A stretch of 64,000 bases of DNA from Butyrivibrio sp. (GCA_015056625.1 SVFY01000008.1:55720-119719); one strand, 5' to 3'; shown: positions 36,799 to 46,607, numbered from the stretch's first letter. Notes: a model not told the origin generated them from the sequence alone. Numbers and translations are program-made.

Positions 36799-37908
36799 AT
36801 GAAGAGATTTTTTGCAACAATGATTGCAGGCATTTCATGTGTAGCAATGCTTGCAGGATGCGGCAATTCTGCATCAACAGAAACAGTAGCAGAGCCTGCT
36901 ACAACAGAAACTGCAGAGACTACAGAGTCAACTGAGACAACAGCTGTAGAGACTCCTGCAGAGACAGTTAAGCTTGACAAGCTTACAATTGGATTTGTTC
37001 CTTCTCGTGATCCAGACGAGATCGTTACAGCAACAGAGCCTCTTAAGGAGCTCCTTACAACAGAGCTTGCTGGCCTTGGCTATGAGGTTGGAGAGGTTGA
37101 TATCACAGTTGGTACTTCTTACGAGGCAGTAGGTGAGGGTCTTTCAGCTGGTACAATCGATGTTGGACTTATCCCTGGTGGTACATATGTACTTTATGAG
37201 GATGGCTGCGATGTTATCCTTACAGCTACAAGAGACGGCCTTTCAATCGAGAGCCCAGACGCTAAGGTATGGAACGACAACAAGCCAACAGCACCTACAC
37301 CAGAGAATCAGGTAACATTCTACCGTGGACTTATCATCGCTGGACCTTCAGATGCTGGTAAGGCTATCTCTGAGAAGGTTAACAACGGCGAGGAGATCAC
37401 ATGGGAAGATCTTGATGGACTTAACTGGTCAGTTATGAACTCTTCATCTTCTGCTGGATATATCTATCCTTCACTCTGGCTTCAGTCAAACTATGAGAAG
37501 CACATCACAGACCTTACACATGCTGTACAGGCTGATTCTTATGGTAACGCTTTTGCAAGACTTGCTTCAGGCCAGATCGACGTTCTTTGCTGCTATGCAG
37601 ATGCAAGACGTGACAACGAGGAGAAGTGGACAACAGAGTTTGGCAGAACAGACAGCATCTGGGATGAGACCAATGTTATTGGTGTTACAGATGGTATCTA
37701 CAACGACACAATCAGCGTAAGCAAGACATCTGCTGTTATGGATGATGCTCTCAAGGCAGCTCTTACACAGGCATTCATCAACATCGGAAACACAGACGCT
37801 GGTAAGGAAGTAATTTCTATCTACAACCACAATGGATACGTTGAGGCTAAGCCAGAGGACTATGAGTCTGAGAGAAAAGCTCAGGAGCTCATCAAGTCAA
37901 TGCAGTAA
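36799..37908 (+). CDS. phnD: Phosphonate/phosphate-type ABC transporter, substrate-binding lipoprotein
   Basis: 369 residues: lipobox MLAGCGNS, then a Thr/Glu/Ala-rich tether (about 22-55) and a PhnD-like periplasmic fold (LTIGFVPSRDPDEIV, AGTIDVGLIPGGTYVL, VMNSSSSAGYIYPSLWL). The SSSSAGY stretch matches the phosphoryl-binding serine loop of this family. Ligands in the family include phosphonates, phosphite and related anions. The operon carries no C-P lyase or phosphonatase gene, but does end in a 5'-nucleotidase, so the physiological ligand is open. AGGAGG precedes the ATG. Confidence 0.85.
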   Translation: MKRFFATMIAGISCVAMLAGCGNSASTETVAEPATTETAETTESTETTAVETPAETVKLDKLTIGFVPSRDPDEIVTATEPLKELLTTELAGLGYEVGEVDITVGTSYEAVGEGLSAGTIDVGLIPGGTYVLYEDGCDVILTATRDGLSIESPDAKVWNDNKPTAPTPENQVTFYRGLIIAGPSDAGKAISEKVNNGEEITWEDLDGLNWSVMNSSSSAGYIYPSLWLQSNYEKHITDLTHAVQADSYGNAFARLASGQIDVLCCYADARRDNEEKWTTEFGRTDSIWDETNVIGVTDGIYNDTISVSKTSAVMDDALKAALTQAFINIGNTDAGKEVISIYNHNGYVEAKPEDYESERKAQELIKSMQ

Positions 37909-37916
37909 AAAGTAAT

Positions 37917-38034
37917 CACCTGGCGAGGTCTTTTCGAGCCTGGTGTACTACTTTGTTCTGGACAACGCGTAGCGTTGGAGCAGAACTTCCTTGTAATTAA
38001 CATAAGGGGAGGATATTATGCCTCCCCTATTTTT
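37917..38034 (+). other. Three consecutive hairpins between phnD- and phnC-like genes
   Basis: First CACCTGGC/GCCTGGTG (37917-37945), second GTTCTG...AACGC/GCGTT...CAGAAC (37955-37986), third AGGGGAGG/CCTCCCCT plus T run (38005-38034), the last a terminator. The block probably protects the upstream message and reduces readthrough to the transporter genes; a ligand-sensing RNA is possible but I recognise no known class. Confidence 0.65.
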
Positions 38035-38067
38035 GGCTATTATAGTTATTTTTCAGGAGAAAGCAAA

Positions 38068-38838
38068 ATGATCAAGTTTGAGAACGTTGGAAAAGTATAT
38101 CCAAATGGTTTTGAAGGCCTTAAGAATGTGGACCTTTCAATTGAGCAGGGAGAATTTGTTGCTATCATCGGTCTTTCCGGAGCGGGAAAATCTACACTTA
38201 TTCGTACCATCAACAGGATGCACGATGTTACAAGTGGAAAACTCACCGTGGATGGTGTTGATGTTATGAGCTTGTCCGGAAAAGCTCTTAGAAGATTCAG
38301 AAGAAAGATAGGAATGATCTTCCAGTCCTTTAACCTGATCACAAGGACTACTGTAATAAAGAACGTTCTTACAGCTTTCGTTCCTGATATGCCATGGTAC
38401 AGATCAGCTTTTGGTATCTATACCAGGGAAGAAAAGATCAAAGCACTTGAGTGTCTTGATAAGGTAGGTATCCTTGATAAAGCCTTCATCAGAGCAGACC
38501 AGCTTTCTGGTGGTCAGCAGCAGAGAGTAGCCCTTGCAAGAACTCTTGCGCAGAACCCACAGATCATCCTTGCAGATGAGCCTGTTGCTGCCCTTGACCC
38601 TGTAACAGCCAACCAGGTAATGGGAGACTTCAAGAGGATCAACGAGGAGATGAATATCTCTATCCTTATCAATATCCACCACATTGATCTGGCTCTTAAA
38701 TATGCCACAAGAGTAGTAGGAATAAGAGCTGGTGAGATCGTATTTGACGGACCAGCATCTGAGGCAACCCAGGAAGTCCTTGATAAGATCTACAACGGAA
38801 AGGTAGACAGGGACGGCAACATTCAGGAAGAGGGGTGA
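38068..38838 (+). CDS. phnC: Phosphonate-type ABC transporter ATPase
   Basis: About 256 residues from the ATG at 38068, chosen because AGGAG lies 8 nt upstream; the frame extends 31 codons further but into the terminator hairpin. Walker A GLSGAGKST, Q-loop in IFQSFNLI, signature LSGGQQQRVALA, Walker B IILADEPVAALDP and H-loop in NIHHIDLAL are all intact. It powers import through the two PhnE-like permeases that follow. Confidence 0.9.
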   Translation: MIKFENVGKVYPNGFEGLKNVDLSIEQGEFVAIIGLSGAGKSTLIRTINRMHDVTSGKLTVDGVDVMSLSGKALRRFRRKIGMIFQSFNLITRTTVIKNVLTAFVPDMPWYRSAFGIYTREEKIKALECLDKVGILDKAFIRADQLSGGQQQRVALARTLAQNPQIILADEPVAALDPVTANQVMGDFKRINEEMNISILINIHHIDLALKYATRVVGIRAGEIVFDGPASEATQEVLDKIYNGKVDRDGNIQEEG

Positions 38839-38843
38839 TTCTT

Positions 38844-39671
38844 GTGAAGCTCAGTTTATATGACAAGATTTTCAGGCCCAGGGAATATGTTCTTCCCAAC
38901 GGCAAAAAAGCTTATAAAAAAGCCTCAAGAGCACCGATATATCTCATACTTGTCCTTGCTATGAGTGCTCTTTCAGTTAAGATAACCGGCTTTGACATGA
39001 AAGTATTGACCACAAGGATCGGACAGTTCTTTGTTATCCTTGGAGAGATGTTCCCACCAAAGACAAGCTATATGCCAACTGTCTGGACACCTCTTTTTGA
39101 CACCATCAAGATGTCACTTCTTGGCTCTGTTGTAGGCGCACTTTTATCAGTTCCATTTGCTATGCTTGCCAGCACCAACGTGTGCCCAAGTAAGGTTGTG
39201 GTATCTATCATGAGAGTAATGTTCTCGCTTATCAGAACATTGCCAACGATCGTTATCGCCCTTGTTGCAACACTTATTTTTGGACTTGGAACTTTAGCAG
39301 GTACAGTAGCTATAGCAGTATTCTCTTTTGGTTACATCGGAAAACTTACATATGAAGAGATAGAGACAGTGGACATGGGAGCCTTCGAGGCTATGCAGGC
39401 CATGGGGGCCACAAGAAGACAGGCATTTGTGTCAGCCATAATCCCACAGGTTCTTCCATTCTATCTTTCAAACTGCCTCTTTAATTTCGAAGGTAATGTA
39501 AGATATGCAGCAGTTCTCGGTTATGTAGGCGCAGGTGGTATCGGTCTTATCCTCAATGAGAAGATAAGCTGGAGAGAATACCCAAGCGTGGGAATGATCC
39601 TCATCGCTTTATTTGTAACAGTATTTATCATTGAGTCAACAAGCCGTATGCTTCGTAAGAAGCTTGTCTGA
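38844..39671 (+). CDS. phnE: Phosphonate-type ABC permease (first)
   Basis: About 275 residues. I prefer the GTG at 38844, 8 nt after GAGGGG; a GTG at 38835 is too close to that site. An N-terminal cytoplasmic stretch is followed by about five or six membrane segments. The coupling loop reads FEAMQAMGATRRQAFVSAIIPQVLP. It pairs with the second PhnE-like permease to form a heterodimeric channel. Confidence 0.88.
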   Translation: MKLSLYDKIFRPREYVLPNGKKAYKKASRAPIYLILVLAMSALSVKITGFDMKVLTTRIGQFFVILGEMFPPKTSYMPTVWTPLFDTIKMSLLGSVVGALLSVPFAMLASTNVCPSKVVVSIMRVMFSLIRTLPTIVIALVATLIFGLGTLAGTVAIAVFSFGYIGKLTYEEIETVDMGAFEAMQAMGATRRQAFVSAIIPQVLPFYLSNCLFNFEGNVRYAAVLGYVGAGGIGLILNEKISWREYPSVGMILIALFVTVFIIESTSRMLRKKLV

Positions 39672-39688
39672 CCCGGGGAGGACTTACC

Positions 39689-40498
39689 ATGAATCAGAGA
39701 ATTGAACAAGCTTATGAAAAAAGACCCAAAGACTGGGTGTATAATCTGACTACTGCCATCATTGTTGTAGGCCTTCTTGTGTGGAGCGCAAGTGCAGTAG
39801 AGACCAGTGGTTCAACTCAGGATGGAGGACAGATCGCATTAAACGTCCTTTCAGGAATTTTCCATCCTGACCTTAGCTTTTTGTTTGATATGACAAAGAG
39901 CGGAGTTCCTTATCTGATGCTTGAGACAGTATGTATTGCTTTCCTAGGCACTATTGTTGGCGCCATTATTTCAATACCTCTTGCGTTTATCTCAGCATCA
40001 AACCTTACTCCTAAGCCAATCGCTTTTGCAGGCAGGATCATAATTATGGCAGCTCGTACGATCCCTGCTTTTGTATATGGACTTATGTTCATCCGTGTTA
40101 CAGGACCTGGCGCCTTTGCAGGTCTGCTCACAATGGGTGTATGCTCTATAGGAATGATAAGCAAGATGTACATTGAGGCCATCGAGGATCTTGATACCCA
40201 CGTTATCGAATCTTTGGATGCTGCAGGCTGTAACACCTGGCAGAAGATCAGATATGGTATCCTTCCTCAGCTTATGCCAAACTTCGCATCAACAGCCATC
40301 TACAGATTTGACATCAATCTTCGTGATGCTACAATCCTTGGTATGGTAGGTGCCGGCGGATTTGGTGCACCTCTTATCTTTGCAATGAACTCATACAGAT
40401 GGAATGAGGCAGGAGCTCTTTTGGCCGGACTTATCATCCTGATCCTGATCATTGAGTACATCTCAACAAGGATCAGAGTCAAGCTCACAAGAGGATGA
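39689..40498 (+). CDS. phnE: Phosphonate-type ABC permease (second)
   Basis: 269 residues with about six membrane segments; coupling loop IESLDAAGCNTWQKIRYGILPQLMP and a C-terminal GAPLIFAMNSYRWNEAGALLAGL. It is clearly paralogous to the preceding permease. GGGGAGG precedes the ATG. Followed after 21 bp by the 5'-nucleotidase gene, probably in the same operon. Confidence 0.88.
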   Translation: MNQRIEQAYEKRPKDWVYNLTTAIIVVGLLVWSASAVETSGSTQDGGQIALNVLSGIFHPDLSFLFDMTKSGVPYLMLETVCIAFLGTIVGAIISIPLAFISASNLTPKPIAFAGRIIIMAARTIPAFVYGLMFIRVTGPGAFAGLLTMGVCSIGMISKMYIEAIEDLDTHVIESLDAAGCNTWQKIRYGILPQLMPNFASTAIYRFDINLRDATILGMVGAGGFGAPLIFAMNSYRWNEAGALLAGLIILILIIEYISTRIRVKLTRG

Positions 40499-40519
40499 TC
40501 ACAATAAGAGGAAGTTATA

Positions 40520-42061
40520 ATGAGAATCGTATTTACATCAGATACACACGGAAGTTTATATCCTGTAAATTACGCACAGAATTGCCCCGAGAACACGGGG
40601 CTTTTTTGTGTTGCCGGGCAGATAGATAAGGATGATAACACGCTGGTTTTGGACGGCGGGGATTCCCTTCAGGGAACACCTCTTATTTCCTACTATCTGG
40701 GACACAGGGATGAGTATGGATTTAACCCAATGGCTGAAGGCTTCAACGCCATGGGCCTTGACTACTACACTTTGGGAAACCACGATTTTAACTTTGGATA
40801 TGAAGCAATCCTTGACTATGTAACAGCCATGAAGGGCCAGCTGATCTCCTGCAACGTGGTGGATAAAAGAGGCGCTCTTGGAATCAAGAAAAGCGTGATC
40901 CACACAATGCCAGATGGCCTTAAGGTAGGCATAACTGCTGCTGTTACAGGATATGTAAACGTGTGGGAACAAAAAGAAAATCTGACAGAGCTGGAAATCC
41001 TTGACCCTGTCACGGAGCTTAAAAAAGAGCTCTCAAATATTAAAGATAAGTGCGACCTTACAGTCTGCATCTATCACGGAGGATTTGAAGAGGACCTCTC
41101 AACAGGAAAGCTCCTTTCAGAGACAAAAGAGAACGAGGCCTGCAAGATCGCAAGGCAGCTGGACTTTGACATCCTTTTGACCGGCCATCAGCACATGGCT
41201 GTTGAGGGAGTTATGATAGATGGAACCTATGGCGTTCAGCCACCTGACAAGGCCAGAAGATACTGCGAGCTTTTGGTTTCTGGCAAAAAGGGTGATTTTA
41301 AGATCTCATCTAAGCTTGTTTCTGTAAATGAGCCTGGGAAGAAGTATGAAGAGATAGCTAAGGCCCACAGCTTTATGGATGGACTTACCATAGCTGTTGA
41401 TAAGTGGCTTGATGAGCCTATAGGTTTTTTGGAAAAAGAGATCCTTCCTGAGGAAAAGCTTTATGTTGCCCTTCATGGAAGTAAGGTTGCTTCTATATTT
41501 AACCAGGTCCAGCTTGATTTTACCGGGGCGGACTTTGCCTGCACAAGCCTGTCCAATGACCCTCTTGGACTTAAAAAGGCCATAACAGTTAGAGATGTAC
41601 TTAGTATTTATCAGTTTGCCAATACAATAGAGGTCAAGTCTGTTACCAGGAAGGTACTTAAGACAGCCCTTGAAAGATGCGCTGAGTACTTTGACTATAA
41701 CGAGGAAACCGGGGAAGTCTCTATCTCCAAGGTGTTCCTTCAGCCTAAGGTTGAGCACTACAACTACGATTTCTATGCAGGACTCTGGTATGAGTTTGAT
41801 CTTACAAGGCCGGTTGGTGACAGGGTGGTGACCCTTAAAAAGCTTGATGGAAGTGAGCTTTTGGATGATAAGAAGTACACACTTGCAACTAGCAACTACA
41901 GAGCAACCGGAACAGGCGGCTATGAATGCATCGGAAAAAGCCCTGTAGATAGGAGCTTTTCTGAGGAAATGCCAGATCTTCTCATTGACTACATCAGAAA
42001 GAACAGCCCTGTGCCTGAGATCATTAACAGCAGATTCTCTTGCAAGCCGCAAAAACAGTGA
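40520..42061 (+). CDS. 5'-nucleotidase/2',3'-cyclic phosphodiesterase family metallophosphatase
   Basis: 513 residues in two domains: a calcineurin-like dimetal phosphatase (metal motifs SDTHG, GGDSLQG, GNHDFNFG, GHQH) and a C-terminal 5'-nucleotidase substrate domain (about 310-500, ATSNYRATGTGGYE). Unlike UshA/YfkN it has no signal peptide and starts directly at strand 1 (MRIVFTSDTHG), so it should act in the cytoplasm. Its place behind a phosphonate-type importer suggests that imported organophosphates are dephosphorylated inside. AGAGGAAG precedes the ATG. Confidence 0.88.
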   Translation: MRIVFTSDTHGSLYPVNYAQNCPENTGLFCVAGQIDKDDNTLVLDGGDSLQGTPLISYYLGHRDEYGFNPMAEGFNAMGLDYYTLGNHDFNFGYEAILDYVTAMKGQLISCNVVDKRGALGIKKSVIHTMPDGLKVGITAAVTGYVNVWEQKENLTELEILDPVTELKKELSNIKDKCDLTVCIYHGGFEEDLSTGKLLSETKENEACKIARQLDFDILLTGHQHMAVEGVMIDGTYGVQPPDKARRYCELLVSGKKGDFKISSKLVSVNEPGKKYEEIAKAHSFMDGLTIAVDKWLDEPIGFLEKEILPEEKLYVALHGSKVASIFNQVQLDFTGADFACTSLSNDPLGLKKAITVRDVLSIYQFANTIEVKSVTRKVLKTALERCAEYFDYNEETGEVSISKVFLQPKVEHYNYDFYAGLWYEFDLTRPVGDRVVTLKKLDGSELLDDKKYTLATSNYRATGTGGYECIGKSPVDRSFSEEMPDLLIDYIRKNSPVPEIINSRFSCKPQKQ

Positions 42062-42130
42062 ATAATTTGACTTTTGACAGTCAAGAAGGCATACTATATT
42101 TGTGTTATTATCGATAAAAAGAGGCTTAAT

Positions 42131-43006
42131 ATGTACAAAAGGTTAGACAGAAATGATCCGTGCTGGTGCGGCAGCGGCAAGAAGTATAAGAGCTGCCATG
42201 CTGCATTCGACGACAAGATAATCAAATATGAACACCAGGGAATGATAGTTCCATCCAGAAAGCTTTTTAAAACTGAGAAGGATATTGAAGGGATCAAAAA
42301 GAGTGCGGTCATCAACATGGCTGTCCTTGATGAGATCGGTGAAAAGATCCACGCAGGCATGTCAACTCAGGAAATAGATGACATTGTTTATAACACCACC
42401 ACCAAGATGGGGGGCACCCCAGCGGACTTAGGATATGAAGGATTCCCGAAGAGCGTATGCACTTCTATAAATGAAGAGGTGTGCCACGGAATACCATCAG
42501 ATGATATCATCCTTCAGGAGGGCGACATCATCAACGTGGACTGCTCTACGATCCTTAACGGATATTTTTCAGATTCCTCACGAATGTTCTGTATCGGAGA
42601 GGTATCACCTGAGAAAAAGAGACTTGTGGATGTTACAAAAGAGTGCCTTGAGGAAGGTCTTAAGGCAGTTATTCCATGGACTCCAATTGGAGATATGGGC
42701 AACGCAGTACATCAGCATGCCCTCAAAAATGGATATACAGTAGTAAGGGAAATCGGTGGTCACGGCTGTGGCAACGAGTTCCACGAAGAGCCTTTTGTCA
42801 GCTTCGTAAGTGAGCCAGGAACAGGAATGCTCATGGTTCCTGGAATGGTATTTACAATTGAGCCTATGGTCAACATGGGTGGCAATGAGATATTCATTGA
42901 CGAAGAGAATGACTGGACTGTATATACAGCAGATCTTAAGCCTTCTGCCCAGTGGGAAGTTGAGCTTTTGGTCACAGAGACAGGATATGAGCTTTTATGC
43001 TGGTAA
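42131..43006 (+). CDS. map: Methionine aminopeptidase type I with N-terminal SEC-C zinc motif
   Basis: About 291 residues from the ATG at 42131, preceded by GAGG. Residues 8-23 are a SEC-C zinc ribbon (DPCWCGSGKKYKSCH), then the pita-bread domain with metal ligands in VDCSTILNGYFSDSSRMF, HGCGNEFHEEP, FTIEPMV and WEVELLVTE. It removes the initiator methionine. The SEC-C extension, seen in several Clostridia, may dock it to the ribosome; that role is inference. Located just upstream of metG, a fitting functional pair. Confidence 0.93.
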   Translation: MYKRLDRNDPCWCGSGKKYKSCHAAFDDKIIKYEHQGMIVPSRKLFKTEKDIEGIKKSAVINMAVLDEIGEKIHAGMSTQEIDDIVYNTTTKMGGTPADLGYEGFPKSVCTSINEEVCHGIPSDDIILQEGDIINVDCSTILNGYFSDSSRMFCIGEVSPEKKRLVDVTKECLEEGLKAVIPWTPIGDMGNAVHQHALKNGYTVVREIGGHGCGNEFHEEPFVSFVSEPGTGMLMVPGMVFTIEPMVNMGGNEIFIDEENDWTVYTADLKPSAQWEVELLVTETGYELLCW

Positions 43007-43030
43007 TAATATATTGAAAGGATGAAAGTG

Positions 43031-45070
43031 ATGCAGAATAAGGGTAAGTACTACATTACAACAGCCATTGCATATACTTCAGGAAAACCTCACATTGGAA
43101 ACAGCTATGAGATAGTCCTGGCAGATGCAATTGCGAGATATAAGAGAAGAGACGGATTTGACGTGTTCTTCCAGACAGGCTCTGATGAGCACGGACAGAA
43201 GATCGAGACAAGAGCCATCGAAGCAGGCTGTAGCAGCCCCAAGGAATTTGTAGATAAGGTATCAGATACCATCAAAGGACTTTGGAACCTGATGGACACT
43301 TCTTATGATAAGTTCATCAGAACAACAGATGAGGACCATGTTAAGCAGGTTCAGAAGATCTTCAAGAAATTCTATGACCAGGGTGATATCTACAAGGGTT
43401 CCTACAAGGGAATGTACTGCACAGAGTGTGAGGCTTTCTACACAGAGTCTCAGCTTGTTGATGGAAAGTGCCCTGAGTGCGGCGGACCTGTCCACCCTGC
43501 TGAAGAGGAAGCTTACTTCTTCAAGATGAGCAAGTATGCTGACAGACTTATCGAGCACATCAATACACATCCTGAATTCATTCAGCCTGTAGCAAGAAAG
43601 AACGAGATGATGAACAACTTCCTTCTTCCGGGACTTCAGGATCTTTGCGTATCAAGAACATCTTTCAAGTGGGGAATACCGGTTGATTTTGATGACAAGC
43701 ACGTAGTTTACGTATGGCTTGATGCCCTTACCAACTACATCACAGGTATCGGCTATGATGCAGATGGAAACAGCTCAGACCTCTACAAGAAGTACTGGCC
43801 TGCAGACCTTCATCTTATAGGAAAAGATATTATCAGATTCCATACGATCTACTGGCCAATCTTCCTCTTTGCTCTCGGTGAGCCACTGCCCAAGCAGGTA
43901 TTTGGACACCCGTGGCTTCTTCAGGGCGGAGAGAAGATGAGTAAGTCAAAGGGCAACGTTATCTATGCAGATGACCTTGTAAGCATCTTTGGTGTTGATC
44001 CTGTAAGATACTTTGTTCTTCACGAGATGCCCTTTGACAACGACGGTGTCATCACATGGGAGCTCCTTGTAGAGCGATTCAATTCAGATCTTGCCAACAC
44101 ACTTGGAAATCTGGTAAACCGTACCATCGCTATGAGCAACAAGTATCTTGGCGGTGTTGTTGCAGATAAGGGCGTTACAGAAGCAGTTGATGATGACCTC
44201 AAGGCTGTAGTTACTTCCTGTTATGACAAGGTAGAGGCCAAGATGGACGAGCTTCGAGTAGCAGATGCACTTACAGAGATATTCACACTCTTTAAGAGAT
44301 GCAATAAATATATCGACGAGACTGAGCCATGGATTCTTGGTAAAGACGAGGCCAAGAAGGACAGACTTTCCACAGTTCTTTACAACCTTGTAGAGTCTAT
44401 CAGCATTGGCGCAGCACTTCTTGATCCATTTATGCCTGAGACTGCACAGAAGATCAAGGAACAGCTTTCAGCTCCTGACAGGGATTTCGATACACTTTCA
44501 ACATTTGGTGTTCTTCCAAATGATACAAAGGTATCTGCAGCACCTGAGATGCTCTTTGCAAGAAAGGACCTTAAAGATGTCCTTGAGAAGGCAGCAGAGA
44601 TCACCAAGAAGCAGAAGGCAGAATTTGAAGAGTCCCAGAAGAGAGCAGCAGAAAACCTTGCCAAAGCCGGACTTGCTCCTGCTCCTGTAGAAAAGCCTAA
44701 GGATGCTGGAGAAGAGAAGGCAGCTATAGACATTCCTGCCAAGGAAGAGATCTCTTTTGACCAGTTTGGAGCAATGCAGTTCCAGGTTGGTGAGATTATC
44801 AAGTGCGAAGCAGTTGAGAACTCTAAGAAGCTCCTTTGCTCCCAGGTTAAGATCGGAAGCCAGGTCAAGCAGATAGTATCTGGTATCAGGAAATACTATT
44901 CACCTGAGGAGATGGTTGGTAAGAAGGTAATGGTTCTTGTTAACCTTAAGCCTGCCAAACTTGCTGGTGTTCTTTCAGAGGGAATGCTTCTTTGCGCCGA
45001 GGATGCAGACGGCAACCTTTCACTTATGACACCTGAAAAAGAGATGCCAAGTGGAGCAGAGATTTGCTGA
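43031..45070 (+). CDS. metG: Methionyl-tRNA synthetase
   Basis: About 679 residues from the ATG at 43031, with AAAGG 9 nt upstream (an ATG at 43022 has no space for a ribosome site). Class I signatures HIGN and KMSKSKGN, a zinc knuckle CTECEAFYTESQLVDGKCPEC (shown as CxxC...CxxC), an anticodon-binding helical domain and a C-terminal EMAPII-like tRNA-binding OB fold (from FDQFGAMQFQVGEI). The Ala/Lys/Glu-rich linker (about 525-575) joins the two. All motifs intact. Confidence 0.95.
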   Translation: MQNKGKYYITTAIAYTSGKPHIGNSYEIVLADAIARYKRRDGFDVFFQTGSDEHGQKIETRAIEAGCSSPKEFVDKVSDTIKGLWNLMDTSYDKFIRTTDEDHVKQVQKIFKKFYDQGDIYKGSYKGMYCTECEAFYTESQLVDGKCPECGGPVHPAEEEAYFFKMSKYADRLIEHINTHPEFIQPVARKNEMMNNFLLPGLQDLCVSRTSFKWGIPVDFDDKHVVYVWLDALTNYITGIGYDADGNSSDLYKKYWPADLHLIGKDIIRFHTIYWPIFLFALGEPLPKQVFGHPWLLQGGEKMSKSKGNVIYADDLVSIFGVDPVRYFVLHEMPFDNDGVITWELLVERFNSDLANTLGNLVNRTIAMSNKYLGGVVADKGVTEAVDDDLKAVVTSCYDKVEAKMDELRVADALTEIFTLFKRCNKYIDETEPWILGKDEAKKDRLSTVLYNLVESISIGAALLDPFMPETAQKIKEQLSAPDRDFDTLSTFGVLPNDTKVSAAPEMLFARKDLKDVLEKAAEITKKQKAEFEESQKRAAENLAKAGLAPAPVEKPKDAGEEKAAIDIPAKEEISFDQFGAMQFQVGEIIKCEAVENSKKLLCSQVKIGSQVKQIVSGIRKYYSPEEMVGKKVMVLVNLKPAKLAGVLSEGMLLCAEDADGNLSLMTPEKEMPSGAEIC

Positions 45071-45157
45071 TAATGCGTATTTAAGCAACCGAAACGACGT
45101 AATCTGTAGTATTATATATGTATAGATATATAGAATAACTTTGGGGAGGAATTCCAA

Positions 45158-46108
45158 ATGGTACGCAAAGAGGAACTGACTTACAAATCACGAGACAGAC
45201 AGACAATGCTCCACGCTATCAGATGGATTCCGGAGGGTGAGCCTATTGCAATACTTCAGATCATCCACGGAATGCAGGAGTATGTTGATCGCTATGATGA
45301 GTTTGCTAATTACCTGGCTGAGAGAGGAATACTCGTAATAGGTAATGATCACCTTGGACATGGCGGTTCTGTTGGTGAAAATGGAACAAAGGGATTTTTC
45401 TGCAAGGAGGATCCTGCTACAGTTCTTGTAAGGGATGCTCACAGACTTAAAAAGATGACTCAGGAAGATTATCCTGGAATTCCATGCTTTATACTTGGCC
45501 ACAGCTTTGGCTCTTTTGTGGCAAGGGAATATATCACCAGATACGGAACTGGTATCAAGGGCGCCATCATTCAGGGGACAGCCTTTATGCCAACAGGAAC
45601 AATTAAGAGCCTTTCAGGTCTTGTAAGCTTCCTGCAGTTCATACTTGGCGAGAAGACCCGCAGCACCATGATCAACAACATGGCGTTCAAGGGCTACCTT
45701 AAGAGGATCCAGAATCCAAGGACCAAGTTTGACTGGCTTTCTCACAACGAAGAGAGTGTAAACAAATACATTGCTGATCCATTCTGCAACTTTGTATTTA
45801 CATTAAATGGATTCAAGACAATGGCAGAGCTTCTTAAGAGAGTTCAGGATGTTGAGAAGATGGAAGATATTCCCAAGAACCTTCCGATCCTCATCACTGG
45901 CGGTAAGGAAGATCCTGTAGGCAGCTACGGAGATGCCCTTAAGAGACTTTACACTATTTATACAAACGAACTTCACATTGAGAATGTAGAACTGAAGCTT
46001 TACGACGGCATGCGCCACGAACTTCAGCAGGAAATTGGCAGAGAGACTGTATTTGAGGATCAGTACAACTGGCTCAAGAAAGTGATTGATGGTGGAGCAG
46101 CAAATTGA
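45158..46108 (+). CDS. Alpha/beta hydrolase, monoacylglycerol lipase/lysophospholipase type
   Basis: 316 residues without signal peptide. Nucleophile serine in GHSFGSFV, oxyanion segment QIIHGMQEYVDRYDEFANYL, acid in GKEDPVG and final histidine in YDGMRHELQQE. The family cleaves lipid esters, but the substrate here is unknown. GGGGAGGA precedes the ATG. Its end overlaps the start of the acetyltransferase gene by about 20 bp. Confidence 0.87.
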   Translation: MVRKEELTYKSRDRQTMLHAIRWIPEGEPIAILQIIHGMQEYVDRYDEFANYLAERGILVIGNDHLGHGGSVGENGTKGFFCKEDPATVLVRDAHRLKKMTQEDYPGIPCFILGHSFGSFVAREYITRYGTGIKGAIIQGTAFMPTGTIKSLSGLVSFLQFILGEKTRSTMINNMAFKGYLKRIQNPRTKFDWLSHNEESVNKYIADPFCNFVFTLNGFKTMAELLKRVQDVEKMEDIPKNLPILITGGKEDPVGSYGDALKRLYTIYTNELHIENVELKLYDGMRHELQQEIGRETVFEDQYNWLKKVIDGGAAN

Positions 46109-46577
46109 CACGTCAAAAATAATGGTAAGATGCGCTTACCATTCTGACTGGGATGGGGCGATGAAGCTCGCATGGGATACCTTTGTGAGATTCGACGCCC
46201 CTGATTATTCTCAGGAAGGAATAGAAAATTTCCACAGATTTGTAAATGATGATATGCTCAGGAAGATGTTCGTGGCAGGTCATTATCAGCTCTTTGTGGC
46301 CACGGATGGTTCAAGGTATGTGGGTATGCTCTCTTTGCGTGAAAAGAAGCATATCTCTCTTTTATTTGTGGATGAACATTATCATAAGCATGGAGTGGCC
46401 AGTGCGCTGCTTACGTTTGTGAAAAGATATGCCATTGAGGAGGAAGGTGTTGACAGGCTTACTGTCAATTCATCACCCTACGCAGTGGAGTTTTACCATA
46501 AGAAAGGCTTTAAGGACCTTCAGGGGGAGACGGTTGCAGACGGTATCAGATTTACACCGATGGAACTGATATTATGA
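46089..46577 (+). CDS. GNAT family N-acetyltransferase
   Basis: About 162 residues. GNAT motifs: LSLREKKHISLLFVDEHYHKHGVASALL (acetyl-CoA loop) and the C-terminal VEFYHKKGFKDL. The start is uncertain: ATG at 46089 (used), TTG at 46086, or ATG at 46122 after the lipase-like gene; none has a strong ribosome site, which suits translational coupling. Substrate unknown. Confidence 0.82.
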   Translation: MVEQQIDTSKIMVRCAYHSDWDGAMKLAWDTFVRFDAPDYSQEGIENFHRFVNDDMLRKMFVAGHYQLFVATDGSRYVGMLSLREKKHISLLFVDEHYHKHGVASALLTFVKRYAIEEEGVDRLTVNSSPYAVEFYHKKGFKDLQGETVADGIRFTPMELIL

Positions 46578-46607
46578 TAAAAGAAATTCAGGAAGGAATA
46601 GTTTTAA

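Noticed and set aside
41306..42052. 248-codon frame on the minus strand
   Set aside because: It lies fully opposite the well-supported 5'-nucleotidase gene, has no ribosome site and no family-like motifs.
42067..42100. Promoter upstream of map (TTGACT/TTGACA with TACTAT/TATATT)
   Set aside because: None of the combinations has good spacing (12, 15 or 19 bp), so no promoter is called.
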